Shown piece after piece: positions 1 to 11,469 of a stretch of DNA of 64,000 nucleotides. The number at the start of each line of letters is the position of its first letter. Position 1 is the first letter of the stretch. The notes beneath the pieces are model-generated. The model had not been told where the DNA came from, searched no databases, and saw only the letters and a list, made by a program, of their open reading frames with translations. Where the stretch lies: assembly GCF_022539505.1 (NCBI RefSeq), contig NC_061512.1, positions 156,223,962-156,287,961 on the forward strand. The letters are read 5' to 3'. A program made the translations under genes and the position numbers. Origin of the DNA: Lolium rigidum. Lineage: Eukaryota; Streptophyta; Magnoliopsida; Poales; Poaceae.

Positions 1-47
1 TACTCACTTCTTCTTTCTTTCTTTCTCTTTTTTTCTTTATAATTTCA

Positions 48-349
48 TCGGGCACGCGAACAGCGTTCCCGATGGGAGTAGCCCCCGAGGCTACAGCCAA
101 GGACTTGTGCTTGGTTGTAGGCTCAACATTCTAGTGCCTCATGTCACTATATTGTCATTCTTTCTTGAATGTTTATATCTATCGGGTGCGCGAACAGCGC
201 TCCCGATGGGAGTAGCCCCCGAGGCTATGAACAAATGCTTGCGTTTGGTCATAGGCTCTCACCATTGCTATTTTGCCATACTCGAATATTTCCTTTTTCA
301 AAAGTAGCCCCCGAGCATTTGAGCAAAAACTTGTATTTGATCAAAGGCT
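48..349 (+). repeat. Diverged direct repeats with the 'agtagcccccgag' core
   Basis: Three related units lie at about 48-124, 182-258 and 302-349. The first two share the frame tcggg-cgcgaacagcg-tcccgatgggagtagccccc and both end in taggctc. The third keeps only the agtagcccccgag core and the aggctc end. Shorter relatives occur at about 3978 (caagcccccgag) and 4121 (gtaagccccgag). They flank the antisense gene on both sides inside the Tat element. Their function is unknown; they could be regulatory or recombination-generated. Confidence 0.6.
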
Positions 350-683
350 CTCGAAAAAATCAAGAATCTTCTGCTGTCGCCATTTACGAACCTTCGTAGC
401 CGAGGTATTATCTTGCCAAGGTGACATCATAGCTGACGATAGCCACGATCACTTTATCAGGAAAACGCGAGAACTTCTCTCTCACTGTCTTGCGGGCCCA
501 ATTTACGCATCGTATTGACACGTTGTGCAAGTGGGGGACACATGTCTTCCACTTTTCCTGGCGCACGTACTGTAGCTCCTGTGTTTGCTCGTCTGTATGA
601 AATTACTTTTTACCCCTTGTCCACGTGTACATCATCTATCCCACGATCTTTCAATCCAACGACGCGTCGATTCACCGCACCTC

Positions 684-690
684 TATATAA
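684..690 (+). promoter_or_regulatory. TATA box of the antisense gene
   Basis: The sequence ctcTATATAAagg lies about 30 bp upstream of a plausible start site near 715 and about 131 bp before the ATG at 821. It faces opposite to the retrotransposon's own transcription, so the extra gene seems to have its own promoter. Confidence 0.6.
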
Positions 691-820
691 AGGCATCGTC
701 TTCCTCCTCTAGTCCTTTCGCTCGCGCCGCACCTCTGCTTCTCCTCTGCAAAATTCTCCCTTGCGCCCCATATTTCTTAGAGCTCCACCACGCTCGTACT
801 GTACTCCTACGCCATTGTTG

Positions 821-3543
821 ATGCCACCGCGCAAGCTCACCAGACACAACACGCCCGAATCCAAGATGGCGACCGAAGATCTGGGGAACATGGAGTGGGA
901 AAGATCCAAAATCTCCCCTCAGGACATCAATCTTCTGAAGAAACTAGGGATCAGCAAGAAAGAAGGCGCGCTTCGCTTCCCCAGCGAAGAAAGCTACCCA
1001 ACCCCTCCAATGGAGTATCGGGTCAGTTTCGTCGACCACCTCATCCGTGGTCTTTCCGCCCCCATTCACAATTTCTTACGGGAGTTGCTTTTTATGTATG
1101 GGCTGCAACTGCACCATCTTACTCCCAACTCCATCCTCCATATCTCAATCTTTATTACGCTTTGCGAAGCTTTCCTTGGAGTACAGCCTAACTGGGCTCT
1201 ATGGAAACGCATTTTCTTCTGTCGCCGTAATGGCTCTACCAATGTTTCCTACAATATTGGCGGCGTTGTCATCTGCGTCCGCCCTGACGTCGAGTACTTT
1301 GACGTCAAATTCCCTGACTCAGTACAAGGGTGGCGCAAAAAGTGGTTGTACATTCATGAGGAGAATCATGGCTCTGTTGAAGACAACATGCCTCCCTTTG
1401 ATGGTGCCGAGAAAATCTGTCGCCGTCGTTCCTGCGATGCAGAGGCTACCGACGAAGAAAAAGTAGCGACAGAAGCTTTGATGACACGCATCCACCAACT
1501 CCAAAATACCCGAGGACAAGAACTGTCGGGTATCCAAATCACAGCGTATTTCCTTAATATTAGAGTGCAGCCTCTGCAAGCTCGCAAAAATCCCCTCTGG
1601 AAGTATGCTGGCGACAAAGATGTGGATCGCTTGTCGGTGGATTTGTCGGTCAAGGATTTAGAAACACTTGTCCGAAAAATCTCCTCCCTCAACAAAAAAG
1701 ATCCTGTCCCCTCATCTTGTCGCGTAAAGCCGTATAGCGCCACCAACGCGCTCCCTGAGGTGATTCTCGTATGAACTATTTTCCTCGAGTACTTATTTTT
1801 GTTGACATCTTTTGCATAACTTTCTTGTCGACATTCTTCTTTTTTGTAGAACCATCCAGATCTTGTTTCTCTTCCTCCCCTTCCTGAAGGTGGAGAAGTC
1901 GAAGAACGGGCCGTTGTTACCGACGACAACCAGGGTACTTCTCGCCCTGAAAGTGAAGCCGCAGGTTCTCGAAAATCTGCGGTATCCTCTGAAAAAGAAG
2001 GTGACTCCGAAGCTACCGGATCAGCACAGTCTCCTCCCCCAGCTGTTTCTCCCAAAAATAAGAGAAAAAGGGGGGAGACTGTCGACTCCGGCCCTTCCAA
2101 GACCGGCACACCTCCTGCCGAAGAAGTTGCTCCTACTGATCAAAGGACAACTTTCGACCCTTACAACGATGCTCTTATCAGCTCGTAAGTTCTTGTCGCT
2201 GTTTTTGTTTTCCATTGATTGTTTCGACTATATTTTCTTACTATCTTGTCGCTTTTTTTGTAGTGATGATGACGATGAAATTCACCCTATTGACGCGACT
2301 GCTCGAACGAGTACGTCTCGTACTTTAGTTATTTCTGAAGCTCATGGGGATGAAACTTCGCCTCCCCAACGAGATGAAGAGCATGCCACTCCGATTGCCA
2401 GCACCCGAGCCTCTTCGCCCAAGAGAGCTAGGGTAGAAGCATCCAAGGACCCTCTCCTGCTGGCTGGTAGTTCCACGACGCCGTCACTGGATGATGTAAG
2501 TTTTCCTCTTATTCCTTTTCCGAACATTTCAACATTTGTCGACTCCCCTTTGTTTCTGTCATAAGTTTTGTCGAATTCTCCCTTCCTACATTAACTTTTC
2601 TTTTTTTCTTTTGTTTTGTTCTTCAGCCTGTGATGAAGGAATTTATTCGCCTCGGTACCCAAGCTGTCGGGTACCATGATCATGCGAATAAACTTGAAGG
2701 TACTATGTTTACTTGCCCTCTCTGCTGTTTTTGCTCCTGCAATGTTTTGTCGTGGTATTTACCGTTGTTTTATTTTTTTCCAGAAACTCTTGCCGAAGCC
2801 CTCAAACGTGCTGACGCTCTTGCTGTTAAGTTAGAGCAAAGCGAGGCAAGTCGCAAGAAGGCTGAAGCTGATGCCGCCGCCATCGAGGACCTTCGAAAAA
2901 GGCTTCATGAGGCAGAAACTGCCTTGAGCGACAACATATCTGAGCAAACTATTCGTGAAGCTGAAATCCTCAGTCGCTTGCAATCGCAAAGTCGACGTTT
3001 TGTTAGTAAGTCTTTAATCCTTTGGTACTTCTTCGGGTTGCCTAATTTTATCCTTGCGCAATTTTTGACCATCTTCCTTCTGCTTGTTTGTAGGGAAAAC
3101 GCATCAGGATTTTGACTTGGAGTGCCCTGAAGGCGATCAGCTGCTTGATGAGCTTTCCCTTCTTGAATTCCATGCAGAGGAAGCACGCGAAGGCCTTGCT
3201 GAAGCCAGAGTGGGTCTGTCGCGTCTTTTCCCTTATTTCTTCCCGAAGATACAAGAGCCCAAGATTTTCACCAAACTTGCCAAGCACTTCAACTCCCAAG
3301 AAGATCTTGGGCTTAAACTTCCTCCAAGAAGGTTTAAAAGTTGGCGTCGAGGGCACTATCGCCTTGGTCGCTGACAGCCAACAAGACGTCGACTGCACGA
3401 AAGTTGGTGACACAATGACGATGAAAACGAAGAGGTGGCAATCCTTGATCAAGGCTGCCAGGCCTAATGCGAAGAAGATCCTTGCCTACCTCGGATGCAA
3501 GCCAACTCCTGCTCCCAGCTCATCCAAGCCGGAGGTCAAGTAG
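821..3543 (+). pseudogene. Antisense extra gene of the Tat element, six exons, 'putative gypsy type transposon' family (Transposase_28-like)
   Basis: Six exons with GT-AG introns are readable: 821-1768, 1850-2184, 2264-2495, 2627-2699, 2784-3005 and 3094-3543. Phases match across all five junctions. The first exon (316 codons) resembles the conserved plant domain called putative gypsy type transposon (PF04195); this is from memory of the family. Exons 2 and 3 are acidic, Ser/Pro-rich and carry KR-rich patches (KNKRKRG, SPKRARVE) that could be nuclear signals. Exon 5 is heptad-like, Ala/Glu/Lys-rich and probably coiled coil. The joined exons total 2260 nt, one base out of frame: between about 3310 and 3335 the frame shifts, after which a conserved-looking tail runs to the TAG at 3541-3543. 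The function is unknown; such ORFs are common in grass Tat elements. Confidence 0.75.
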
Positions 3544-4285
3544 ACCACCCTGTCTTTCCTTCTTTTTTTTCTTTTTTTTCCTTTTTTTTCTTTCTTCCTT
3601 TTGACGTTGTCGACAAAGTAGCTGTTGGCGACACTTATCCCACTAACTCATTAGGGTGTCCTCTCTTGTAATGCCTTGTAAATACTCTGAAAATCAATGG
3701 AATTCTATTTTGCTTGATGATTGATGTCGAATCTTTTGTTTTCAGTTGATATTTGATAACTATACTCCAACTCCTGCTCCTTCCGATATTTCGCCTACCT
3801 CTTCTCGCCCGAGGAAGTGCTTGTTAGTACTGAACTTGGTGAAGATTCCTCGAGTAGAAATTTATCGGAAGATTTGGAAGAACTTCGTCAACAGCTTCGG
3901 TGGTAAATCTCTTTATTGTGTATGCGAGGTTGTAAACCAAGGCATCCAAATTCTTATTAAATATACTATATTTGCGGGTACAAGCCCCCGAGTATTTTGT
4001 TCTTTTGCTTATTGCTATTTTGTACCTTCTTTTATTTGGCGAGGTATTTGGTACCAAGGCAAAATATTTCTTGCCAGTTAGATTCATCTATGTTGTGTAT
4101 ATATTGCAACTTCGAGGCGTAAGCCCCGAGCATGTCGAAGAAAAAGATATGTATCTCCACTATCTTTATTATATTGCAGCACCGCGAGCCCGCCTCATTA
4201 AAAACCTTTCCCGGCCCCACTCGGTGCCCCGAAGTACATTGTATTTTTACAAGGAGGACTATATTTCGACACTAAGCGTAAAAAC
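3544..4285 (+). other. Spacer between the antisense gene and integrase, with a possible extra exon
   Basis: After the stop there is a T/C-rich tract (3560-3600) and an AT-rich stretch to about 3740 that would suit a 3' end. At about 3745-3905 an open, Ser/Glu-rich segment appears whose composition resembles the antisense gene's exon 2; it may be a decayed exon or a duplicate. The rest contains agccccgag repeats. No other gene is visible. Confidence 0.4.
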
Positions 4286-5125
4286 GCCTTAGCTGTGCCA
4301 CATTCCAGGGGTTTTTCTCGGGAACCCCTGTCTTCTTATCCTTGATCCTGTACGCTCCTCCTTCGATGACTTCCGTGACGATGTAAGGGCCAAGCCATGG
4401 CGACTCGAGTTTTTCAGTACGGTCTTGATTGAGTCGTAGAACTAAGTCTCCAACCTGAAAGGATCTTGGTCGCAGACGTCGACTGTGATAGTTTTCAAGT
4501 CTTGCTGATATTTAGTGACCCTTGACAATACTTCGTCTCTGGCTTCGTCTAATGCGTCGACAGCGTCTTCCAGTGCTTTCCTTGAAGCCTCCTCATCATA
4601 TTCCGTGACTCTCGGAGAATCATGTTCTATCTCTATTGGTAATACTGCCTCAGCTCCATGGACCAGAAAAAACGGAGTTTCTTGTGTCGCCGTATTTGGT
4701 GTTGTTCGGATACTCCATAGCACACTTGGCAACTCCTCTGGCCAAGTATGTCGAGCTTTTTCCAATGGCCCTAACAAGAGCTTCTTGATACCATTGCAGA
4801 TGATACCATTGGCTTTCTCGACTTGGCCATTAGTTTGAGGATGCGCAACTGACGCGAAGTGCAATTTGATGCCTACCTCTGCACAGTACGCCTTGAATTC
4901 CTTGGATGTGAAATTACTGCCATTGTCCGTGACGATGCTATGAGGTACTCCAAACCGAAAAACAATGCCCTTCACGAATTTTATTGCTGATACTGCATCT
5001 GGTGAATTGATCGGCTTCGCTTCTATCCACTTGGTGAATTTGTCGATAGCGACGAGCATGTACTCGTATCCTCCTGGCGAGGCTTTGTGTAACTTCCCCA
5101 CCATATCGAGACCCCACTGAGCAAA
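4286..5125 (-). pseudogene. Tat pol: integrase catalytic core and C-terminal part
   Basis: Reading leftward from 5125, the rve-type core shows the first Asp in AIDKFTKW, the second in VTDNGSNF, and the Glu in NGQVEKANG, so the DDE triad is intact. The segment then runs through a helical region (RKALEDAVDALDEARDEV). Near 4495 the frame shifts, and the GDLVLR, YRIKDKKTG and NPWNVAQL segments typical of the Gypsy integrase tail continue in another frame to about 4286. Upstream, a TAG at 5126-5128 replaces what looks like a Trp codon (SxPFAQWGLDM), separating the core from the zinc-binding part. Confidence 0.85.
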
Positions 5126-5128
5126 GGG

Positions 5129-6076
5129 CTAAGATAGGGGTATTGGCATCAATTCCGCTGCCGGAGAGTGAGGCCTTGCGGCAAATCTCTGGCAAGCGTC
5201 ACAAGTTCGCACTATCTCCTTTGCGTCCTCAATCGCCGTCAACCGAAGAAATCCAGCTCGAAAGACTTTGGCTGCAATAGCTCGACCGCTCGCGTAATGA
5301 CCACATATTCCTTCGTGTACATCCTTCGAGATTGTCCTTCCTTCTTCGGGTGTAACGCACCTTTGTAACACACCCGAGATACTTCGCTTGTACAACTCCC
5401 CTTTGACCACCGTGAAAGCTTTGGATCGTCTAATAACTCGCCTTGCTTCGACTGGGTCGTCGGGTATTGTTTTCCTTAGGATGTATGATATGTACGCCTG
5501 TATCCATGGAATTTGTACCATCAGTACTAGATCATGTTCCTCTTCTTCGTCCAATGTTTCTTTCGCAGCCCCCGAGGGTTTCTCATCCTTCTCCTTCTTT
5601 GTTGATTTCTTCGGCTTCGTGGATCTCTCTGTTATCTCCTCCCAGAACACGCCCGGAGGAATCGCGAGACACTGCGACCCGATGTTTGCGAGAACATCGG
5701 CTTCGTCATTGCTGAGCCTGCTGATGTGGTTTACTTCGCATCCATCAAATAGTTTCTCGAGCTCGTTATATACTTCTTTGTATGCCACCATGCTATCATT
5801 GACTGCATCACATTGGTTCATGACTTGCTGAGCCACCAATTGTGAGTCGCCAAAGATTTTTAGTCGAGTTGCGCCACAAGCTTTCACCATCTTCATCCCG
5901 TGTATAAGAGCTTCGCATTCTGCTTCATTGTTAGACGCATTTGGGAACGTCATCCGTAAGATGTATTTTAGTTTGTCGCCTTCAGGTGATATGAGTATCA
6001 CGCCTGCTCCAGCTCCCTCTAACCTTTTGGACCCGTCAAAGTTCATAGTCCAGGTTCTCGATAGATCTGGGGGGTC
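5129..6076 (-). pseudogene. Tat pol: second RNase H domain and integrase zinc-binding domain
   Basis: The N-terminal half is an RNase H of the archaeal/plant type: FDGSKRLEGAGAG with the first Asp, NNEAECEAL with the Glu, FGDSQLV with an Asp, and NDEADVLAN at the end. A Lys/Glu-rich linker follows. The C-terminal part has an HHCC zinc finger (HEGICGH and CDACQRF). Two RNase H domains in one polyprotein is the Tat signature. The junction with the preceding RT ORF is frameshifted inside a six-base G run (about 6067-6072 on the plus strand), consistent with a one-base slip. A stop at 5126-5128 ends this part. Confidence 0.85.
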
Positions 6077-6963
6077 CTGTGTTTTGCAGCTCCATCCATT
6101 CTGCGATGAAGTCTGGCAAAATTTGCGACTTTATTGCTTTTCTTTTTTCATACGTGATGTCCCGAGGAGAAAGTTCTATTCCCCAAAGGGAGACACGACC
6201 TGTAGCTTCTGGATTGTTGAGTATATTGGATAAAGGCGCCTCATTGACCACTATTATCGGGTGCGCCGAAAAATAGTGGCACAATTTTCTTGCGGTTGTG
6301 AACACCCCGTATGCTAGCTTCTGGTACTGTGGGTACCTCTGTTTTGAAGGCGATAATACTTCACTTATGAAATATACTGGCCTCTGCACTCCATGGAGTT
6401 TTCCTTCTTCCTCTCTTTCGACAACTAGTGTCGTGCTGACCGCCTGGGGTGTAGCCGCAATGTATAGCAGGAGGGGTTCCTTCTCTTTTGGCGCCACCAA
6501 GATTGGTGGTGTCAAAATTGCACGTTTCAGATCCTCGAAAGCTCTATCTGCCTCTTCGTTCCACTGGAACTTATCTCCTTGTTTGATTAGGGCATAGAAT
6601 GGTAACGCCTTTTCTCCCAGTCTGGCGACGAATCTGCTTATGGCTGCGACTCGCCCAGTTAGCTGTTGTACTTCTTTCAACTTTGTTGGCTTCCTCATTG
6701 TTACAATAGCTTGGATTTTTTCGGGATTTGCTTCAATCCCTCTTGCTGAAACTAAGAACCCGAGAAGTTCTCCTGCAGGGACGCCGAAAGAACATTTTGT
6801 CGGATTCAGCTTGAGACAAAATTTGTCGAGATTGTCAAAAGTTTCCTTCAAGTCCTCGATCAACGTTGCCCCCTTTTTTGATGTTATAACGACATCATCA
6901 TTGTATACTTGTACGTTTTTCCCAATCTGTGTTGCTAAGCACTTCTGCATCATCCGATGATAT
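6036..6963 (-). pseudogene. Tat pol: C-terminal RT and first RNase H
   Basis: This picks up exactly where the RT is cut by the solo LTR (AGAT from 8505, then YQRMMQ at 6963). The catalytic box reads YNDDVV, where Gypsy RTs usually have Y[VI]DD. The thumb follows (KCSFGVPAGELLGFLVS, IEANPEKIQAI), then a connection and a Ty3-type RNase H (LLLYIAATPQAVSTTL, QKLAYGVFTTARKL). That RNase H has lost several of its usual acidic residues, for example YIAATP where YLAVS/YTDAS-type motifs occur, as is usual for the tether-like RNase H in Tat elements. The frame ends at 6036. Confidence 0.85.
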
Positions 6964-6968
6964 GTTGC

Positions 6969-8499
6969 TGATGTCTACGGGTGCTTTTATTCTTGTAGAC
7001 AGTGTTGGGCCTCCAAGAGCAGAGGTTTGTAGAACAGCAGCAAGTTTCCCTTAAGTGGATCACCCAAGGTTTATCGAACTCAGGGAGGAAGAGGTCAAAG
7101 ATATCCCTCTCAAGCAACCCTGCAATCACGATACAAGAAGTCTCTTGTGTCCCCAACACACCTAATACACTTGTCAGATGTATAGGTGCACTAGATCGGC
7201 GAAGACATAGTGAAATACAAGTGGTATGAATGAATATGAGCAGTAGTAACGGCGCCGTGAAAAATGCTTGTCGGCGTGCAGTTGATGGTAGTAATATTGC
7301 AGGAAGTAAAGATGCAGTAAAACAGGAAACAAGCGATGATTGCAGTATTTGGAAACAAGGCCTAGGGATCATACTTTCACTAGTGGACACTCTCAACATT
7401 GATCACATAAATAAATAAGTTCTCTTCCTTTGTGCTACATATACTCTTGTTTGATAATGAACACCATTCGTTGTGTAGGGCTACGAGAGCACCTCAATGC
7501 CGGAGTTAACAAGCTCCACAACATTCGACATTCATATTTAAGTAACCTTTAGAGCATAATAGATCTTTGAAATCTAAACCGAGTACTAACATAGCATGCA
7601 CACTGTCACCATCACACTACGTAGGGGGAATAAATCACATCAATACTATCATAGTAATAATTAACTCCATAACCTACAAGAGATTATGATCATAATCTAC
7701 GCCAAGTACTACACGATGCACACACTGTCACCATTACACCGTGAAGGAGGAATAGACTACTTTAATAACATCACAAGAGTAGCACATAGACTAATAGTGA
7801 TACAAAACTCATATGAATCTCAATCATGTAAGGCAGCTCATGAGATCATTGTATTGAAGTACATAGGAGAGAGATTTAACCACATAGCTACCGGTACAGC
7901 CCCGAGCCTCGATGGAGAACTACTCCCTCCTCATGGGAGACAGCAGCGTTGATGAAGATGGCGGTGATGTTGATGGAGAAGCCTTCCGGGGGCACTTCCC
8001 CGTCCCGGCGGCGTGCCGAAACAGAGACTCCTGTCCCCCAGATCTTGGCTTCGCGATGGCGGCGGCTCTGGAAGGTTTCTCGTACCGTGGCTTTTTTCGT
8101 ATCGAGGTTTTAGGTTAGGGACCTTTAAATAGGCGAAGAGGCGGAGTCGGAGGGCTGACGAGGCGACGACACAGTAGGGGGGCGCGGCCCACCCCCTGGC
8201 CGCGCCAGCCTATCATCTGGGGCCCACAGGGCCCTCCTCTAGTGGCTCTCGGGTGTTCTGGAAGCTTCGTGTGATTTTAAGATGCTGGGCGTTGATTTCG
8301 TCCAATTCCGAGAATATTTCCTTACTAGGATTTCTGAAACCAAAAACAGCAGAAACGAGAACCGGCACTTCGGCATCTCGTCAATAGGTTAGTTCCGGAA
8401 AACGCATAAATATGACATATAATGTATATAAAACATGTGAGTATCATCATAAAAGTAGCATGGAACATAAGAAATTATAGATACGTTTGGGACGTATCA
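6969..8499 (-). mobile_element. Solo LTR inserted in the Tat RT (TSD GTTGC)
   Basis: The 1531-bp insert runs TGATGTCTAC...GACGTATCA on the plus strand. Read on the minus strand it is TGATACGTCCCAAACG...AGACATCA, a typical TG...CA LTR. GTTGC flanks it at 6964-6968 and 8500-8504, and removing it rejoins the RT codons. It has a GC-rich core (about 7970-8230) and ends in the same TGATACGTC...ACGTATC hairpin seen in the other Athila-like LTRs here. No internal region or second LTR is present, so it is the product of LTR-LTR recombination. The family is related to, but different from, the elements at 11470 and 12007. Confidence 0.9.
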
Positions 8500-8504
8500 G
8501 TTGC

Positions 8505-10100
8505 TCCCGCGTTTTTCAGACCAAAAGGCATTGTTCGATAGCAAAACACGCCATAAGGTGTGATGAACACTGTTTTGACTTCATCTTCTTCTTTCAATCT
8601 GATCTGGTTATAACCAGAGTAAGCATCCAAGAAGGAAAGACGTTCACATCCTGCCGTGGAGTCGATAATTTGATCGATCCTCGGGAGGGGAAAGTGATCC
8701 TTTCGACAATGTTTGTTGAGACACGTAAAGTCGACACACATGCGAAGGACTTTAGTGTTTTTCTTCGGGACCAATACTGGGTTTGCTACCCACATGGCCT
8801 CTGTATGCAGTTCCTTGATGAAACCAGCTTCTCTTAGTCGATCAATCTCTGACAGCATGGCTTTGCGGTTTGGCTCCGAAAAACGCCGCAAAGGTTGTTT
8901 TATTGGTCTCGCTAGTGGATCCAAGTTTAGGTGGTGCTCGGCAAGTTCCCTGGGTACTCCTGGCATGTCAGCTGGACACCATGCGAAGATTTTCCAGTGC
9001 TCACGGAGGAACTCGACGAGCGCGCTTTCCTATGCGAGGTCCATGTTTGTTTTGATGGACGTTGTCTTCTTTGGATCTGTCGGGTGAATCTGCACCTCCT
9101 TGGAATCCTTTGCAGTGTTAAAGATTGGCTCTTTGTTAGGCCTCCCCACATCTGGTAGCACATCATAATCAGTCGTAAGCCTTGACTCCATGTATTCTGC
9201 TTGCATCCCGAAAGTTTCTGACAGTCGATGAAAATCTTTGTCACATTTATCGGCTAGCGCAAAGCTTCCTTTAACTGTGATTGGTCCCTTAGGTCCAGGT
9301 AACCTCCACAACAAGTATGTATAATGTGGTACTGCCATAAACCTGGCATATGCTGGCCGCCCCAACAAGGCGTGATACTGTGATGGGAAATCCACGACTT
9401 CAAACTCCAGCTTCTCTATCCAGTAATTTTCTCGGGTCCCAAACTGAATGTCGAGATTGATCTTCCCCAACGGATAACTTGGCTTCTCTGGCGTAATTCC
9501 ATGGAAACGCGTATCAGTTGGCTTCAAATTTACTAGGGAGATGTTCATCTTCCTTAGCGTATCTGCGTACATAAGGTTTAGGCTGCTGCCGCCATCTATG
9601 AATACTCGCGATACGTCGAATCCCGCGATTACTGCTGGTAAAATAAGTGCTGACTGCCCTGGTCGAGGAACTTGCTGCGGATGATCCGCTATTGTGAAGC
9701 CAATATCTTTCCCTGACCAATTGAGGTACTCAACCGTTGCTGGAGGCATCTTCTCTGCCATGAACACCTGTCGCGAGATTACTTTCTGATCTCTATTGGA
9801 TGGCCTGCCTTTCTGAATCATCGAGACCGCTCCATGAGAGTTGAGATCAACGTAAGGTGGTGGTGCTGGTGCTGCCGCTATTCTGAGCTGATGTCGATTT
9901 TCATCCGTAATTGCGGGAGGAGGTGGCAAGTGGATCTCACTCCTGGGCCCCTGGGGGTTTCTATTTACTGTTTGTGCATTGGCTATTCCTGCAACTCGCA
10001 GCATTGCTTGGAAATTTCGGCAGTCCTTCTGCAGATGCCCTGACTGCCTTCTCCCATTGCTGTCGAGGTAAAAATGCATCTGACATGGCCCGTTCATCAT
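8505..10100 (-). pseudogene. Tat pol: aspartic protease and N-terminal RT
   Basis: The frame starts within the gag-pol linker and contains a retropepsin-like protease: FIDGGSSLNLMYADTL carries the catalytic D-G-S variant, followed by YHALLGRPAYARF. One TAG (9030-9032) interrupts the frame after TNMDLA, and the same frame continues into the RT: LAEHHLNL, LREAGFIKE, VANPVLVPKKN, VDFTCLNKHC, FLDAYSGYNQI (first catalytic Asp) and YRTMPFGLKNAGAT. It stops at 8505 where the solo LTR enters. The single nonsense change and otherwise conserved motifs suggest the element died fairly recently or that this part was under selection until insertion. Confidence 0.85.
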
Positions 10101-11469
10101 ATCTTCGGGAGTTACGAAAGGTCTCTGAAATCTCGACCCGCTATTTTGCCTGTTATTTCGAGAGTCATCTCTATTGTCGCCTTGCTGTGCATTACTCCTT
10201 TGATAATCATCTCTATTGTTTCCTCCATTGTTTCCCCAAAAACCAGCCGATATTTGGCCGGGGGATCGTAACTCGAAAATTGCCGAGAAAATCGTCGTCT
10301 ATTTTGAAAATTTCGATCGCGGTCCTCCTCCGGTGACTCTGTGTCGTTTATTATGTACAACATCCTCGCCATCTGCCCATCTGTTTGCTATTTCCATTAA
10401 TGCTGATACTGTCCTTGGGTTGGTTCTTCCCAAGTCCTCCACAAAATCGCCTCGTCGAACTCCTGCTACGAACGCATCTATCGCTCTTTCGTCAGATATA
10501 TTTTCTGCCAAGTTTTTAATGATGTTCCACCTTTGAATGTACTTCCTCATTGATTCATCATGCTTTTTTCGACATGATCTCAATTCCTCTAGTGTCGCAG
10601 GCTTTTTGCAGGTTGATCGGAAGTTTTTGACAAACACATCCTCAAAGCTATCCCAGCTGTCGATAGAGCCTGGAGGAAGCTTTTTTATCCAAGATCTTGT
10701 GGCTCCGCTCAAGTGTATTTGAATGCTCTGCATGGCTGTTGCTCTGGTTCCACCTATCAGCTTTACCGTCTCGAGCTAATCGACTAGCCAATCCTCGGGA
10801 TCTTGTAAGCCATCAAATTTCTTGAAACTATCGGGTAACTTGAATCCTGAGGGGACTCGAGTTTTCCGGACCCGTCGCGTAAAACACGGGAGTCCACACA
10901 TATCTTCTTCAGCGAGTTCTGGTGACTGCCGATGTTCTCTTCTGCCTTGTCGCGCTCTATCTACCCTGGCCTGAGCCGCCGTATCTCTGACTCCACTTGC
11001 TACTGGTGGATTTTGCACTGCTGCAGTAGGTCTCGGGCTATTTTGTCTTGCAGCTCCTTCGGGGGGTGTGGCTGCGAATGCTGCTCCCATGGCTCCACAT
11101 CCTGCCATGGCCATGTTATACAACGCTTCTCTCGGGTCCCCAGGAGGTGGCCTGGACGCTAAGATGAAAGCCTGCGTTGCCATGTATCCTGGCTTCGGTG
11201 TTTTCGGGATGATATCCCCCTCGTGTCGATTGACATAAAAGACATATCGAGGTTTTGAATTAAAGTCTCTCTTTCAGCCTCAGGTATATTTTGCAGCCGA
11301 GATCTTGCCCTCCTTCGAGCTTCTCTGTGGCTATCTCCCGAAGTTCCTGATTGTCGACTTAACTCCGCTCTTCGCCTGCTTGACGCAGAGGCTGCCTCCT
11401 TTCTTTTGTTCAGAGCAGCTGTCTCTTTTTCCAATTCTCTTCCTCTTTGAGCAAGCCTATATTGGTAAG
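10101..11469 (-). pseudogene. Tat gag: capsid-like middle and C-terminal part
   Basis: Reading from 11469, a Lys/Arg/Glu-rich segment continues the gag cut by the insertion at 11470 and changes frame near 11170. A Pro/Ala-rich part follows, ending DGLQDPEDWLVD, where a TAG (10776-10778) interrupts the frame. The same frame resumes with the retrotransposon gag (capsid) signature SGATRSWIKKLPPGSIDSW, FKNF-like FVKNFRS, YIQRWN and FVAGVRRGDF. An Arg-rich nucleocapsid-like tail extends to about 10112 and another frame change leads into the protease frame. Gag forms the particle in which reverse transcription occurs; this copy cannot make it. Confidence 0.8.

Noticed and set aside
1366..2109. 247-codon minus-strand frame across the antisense gene
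   Set aside because: It runs across an exon-intron boundary of the better-supported plus-strand gene and has no recognisable domain.
4515..4838. Plus-strand frames opposite integrase, RNase H and RT (4515-6960)
   Set aside because: They are mirror frames of well-identified minus-strand pol domains.
6069..6233. CRISPR-like or tandem array anywhere in the window
   Set aside because: No regularly spaced direct repeats with unique spacers exist; the short repeats seen are TE subterminal motifs or simple duplications.
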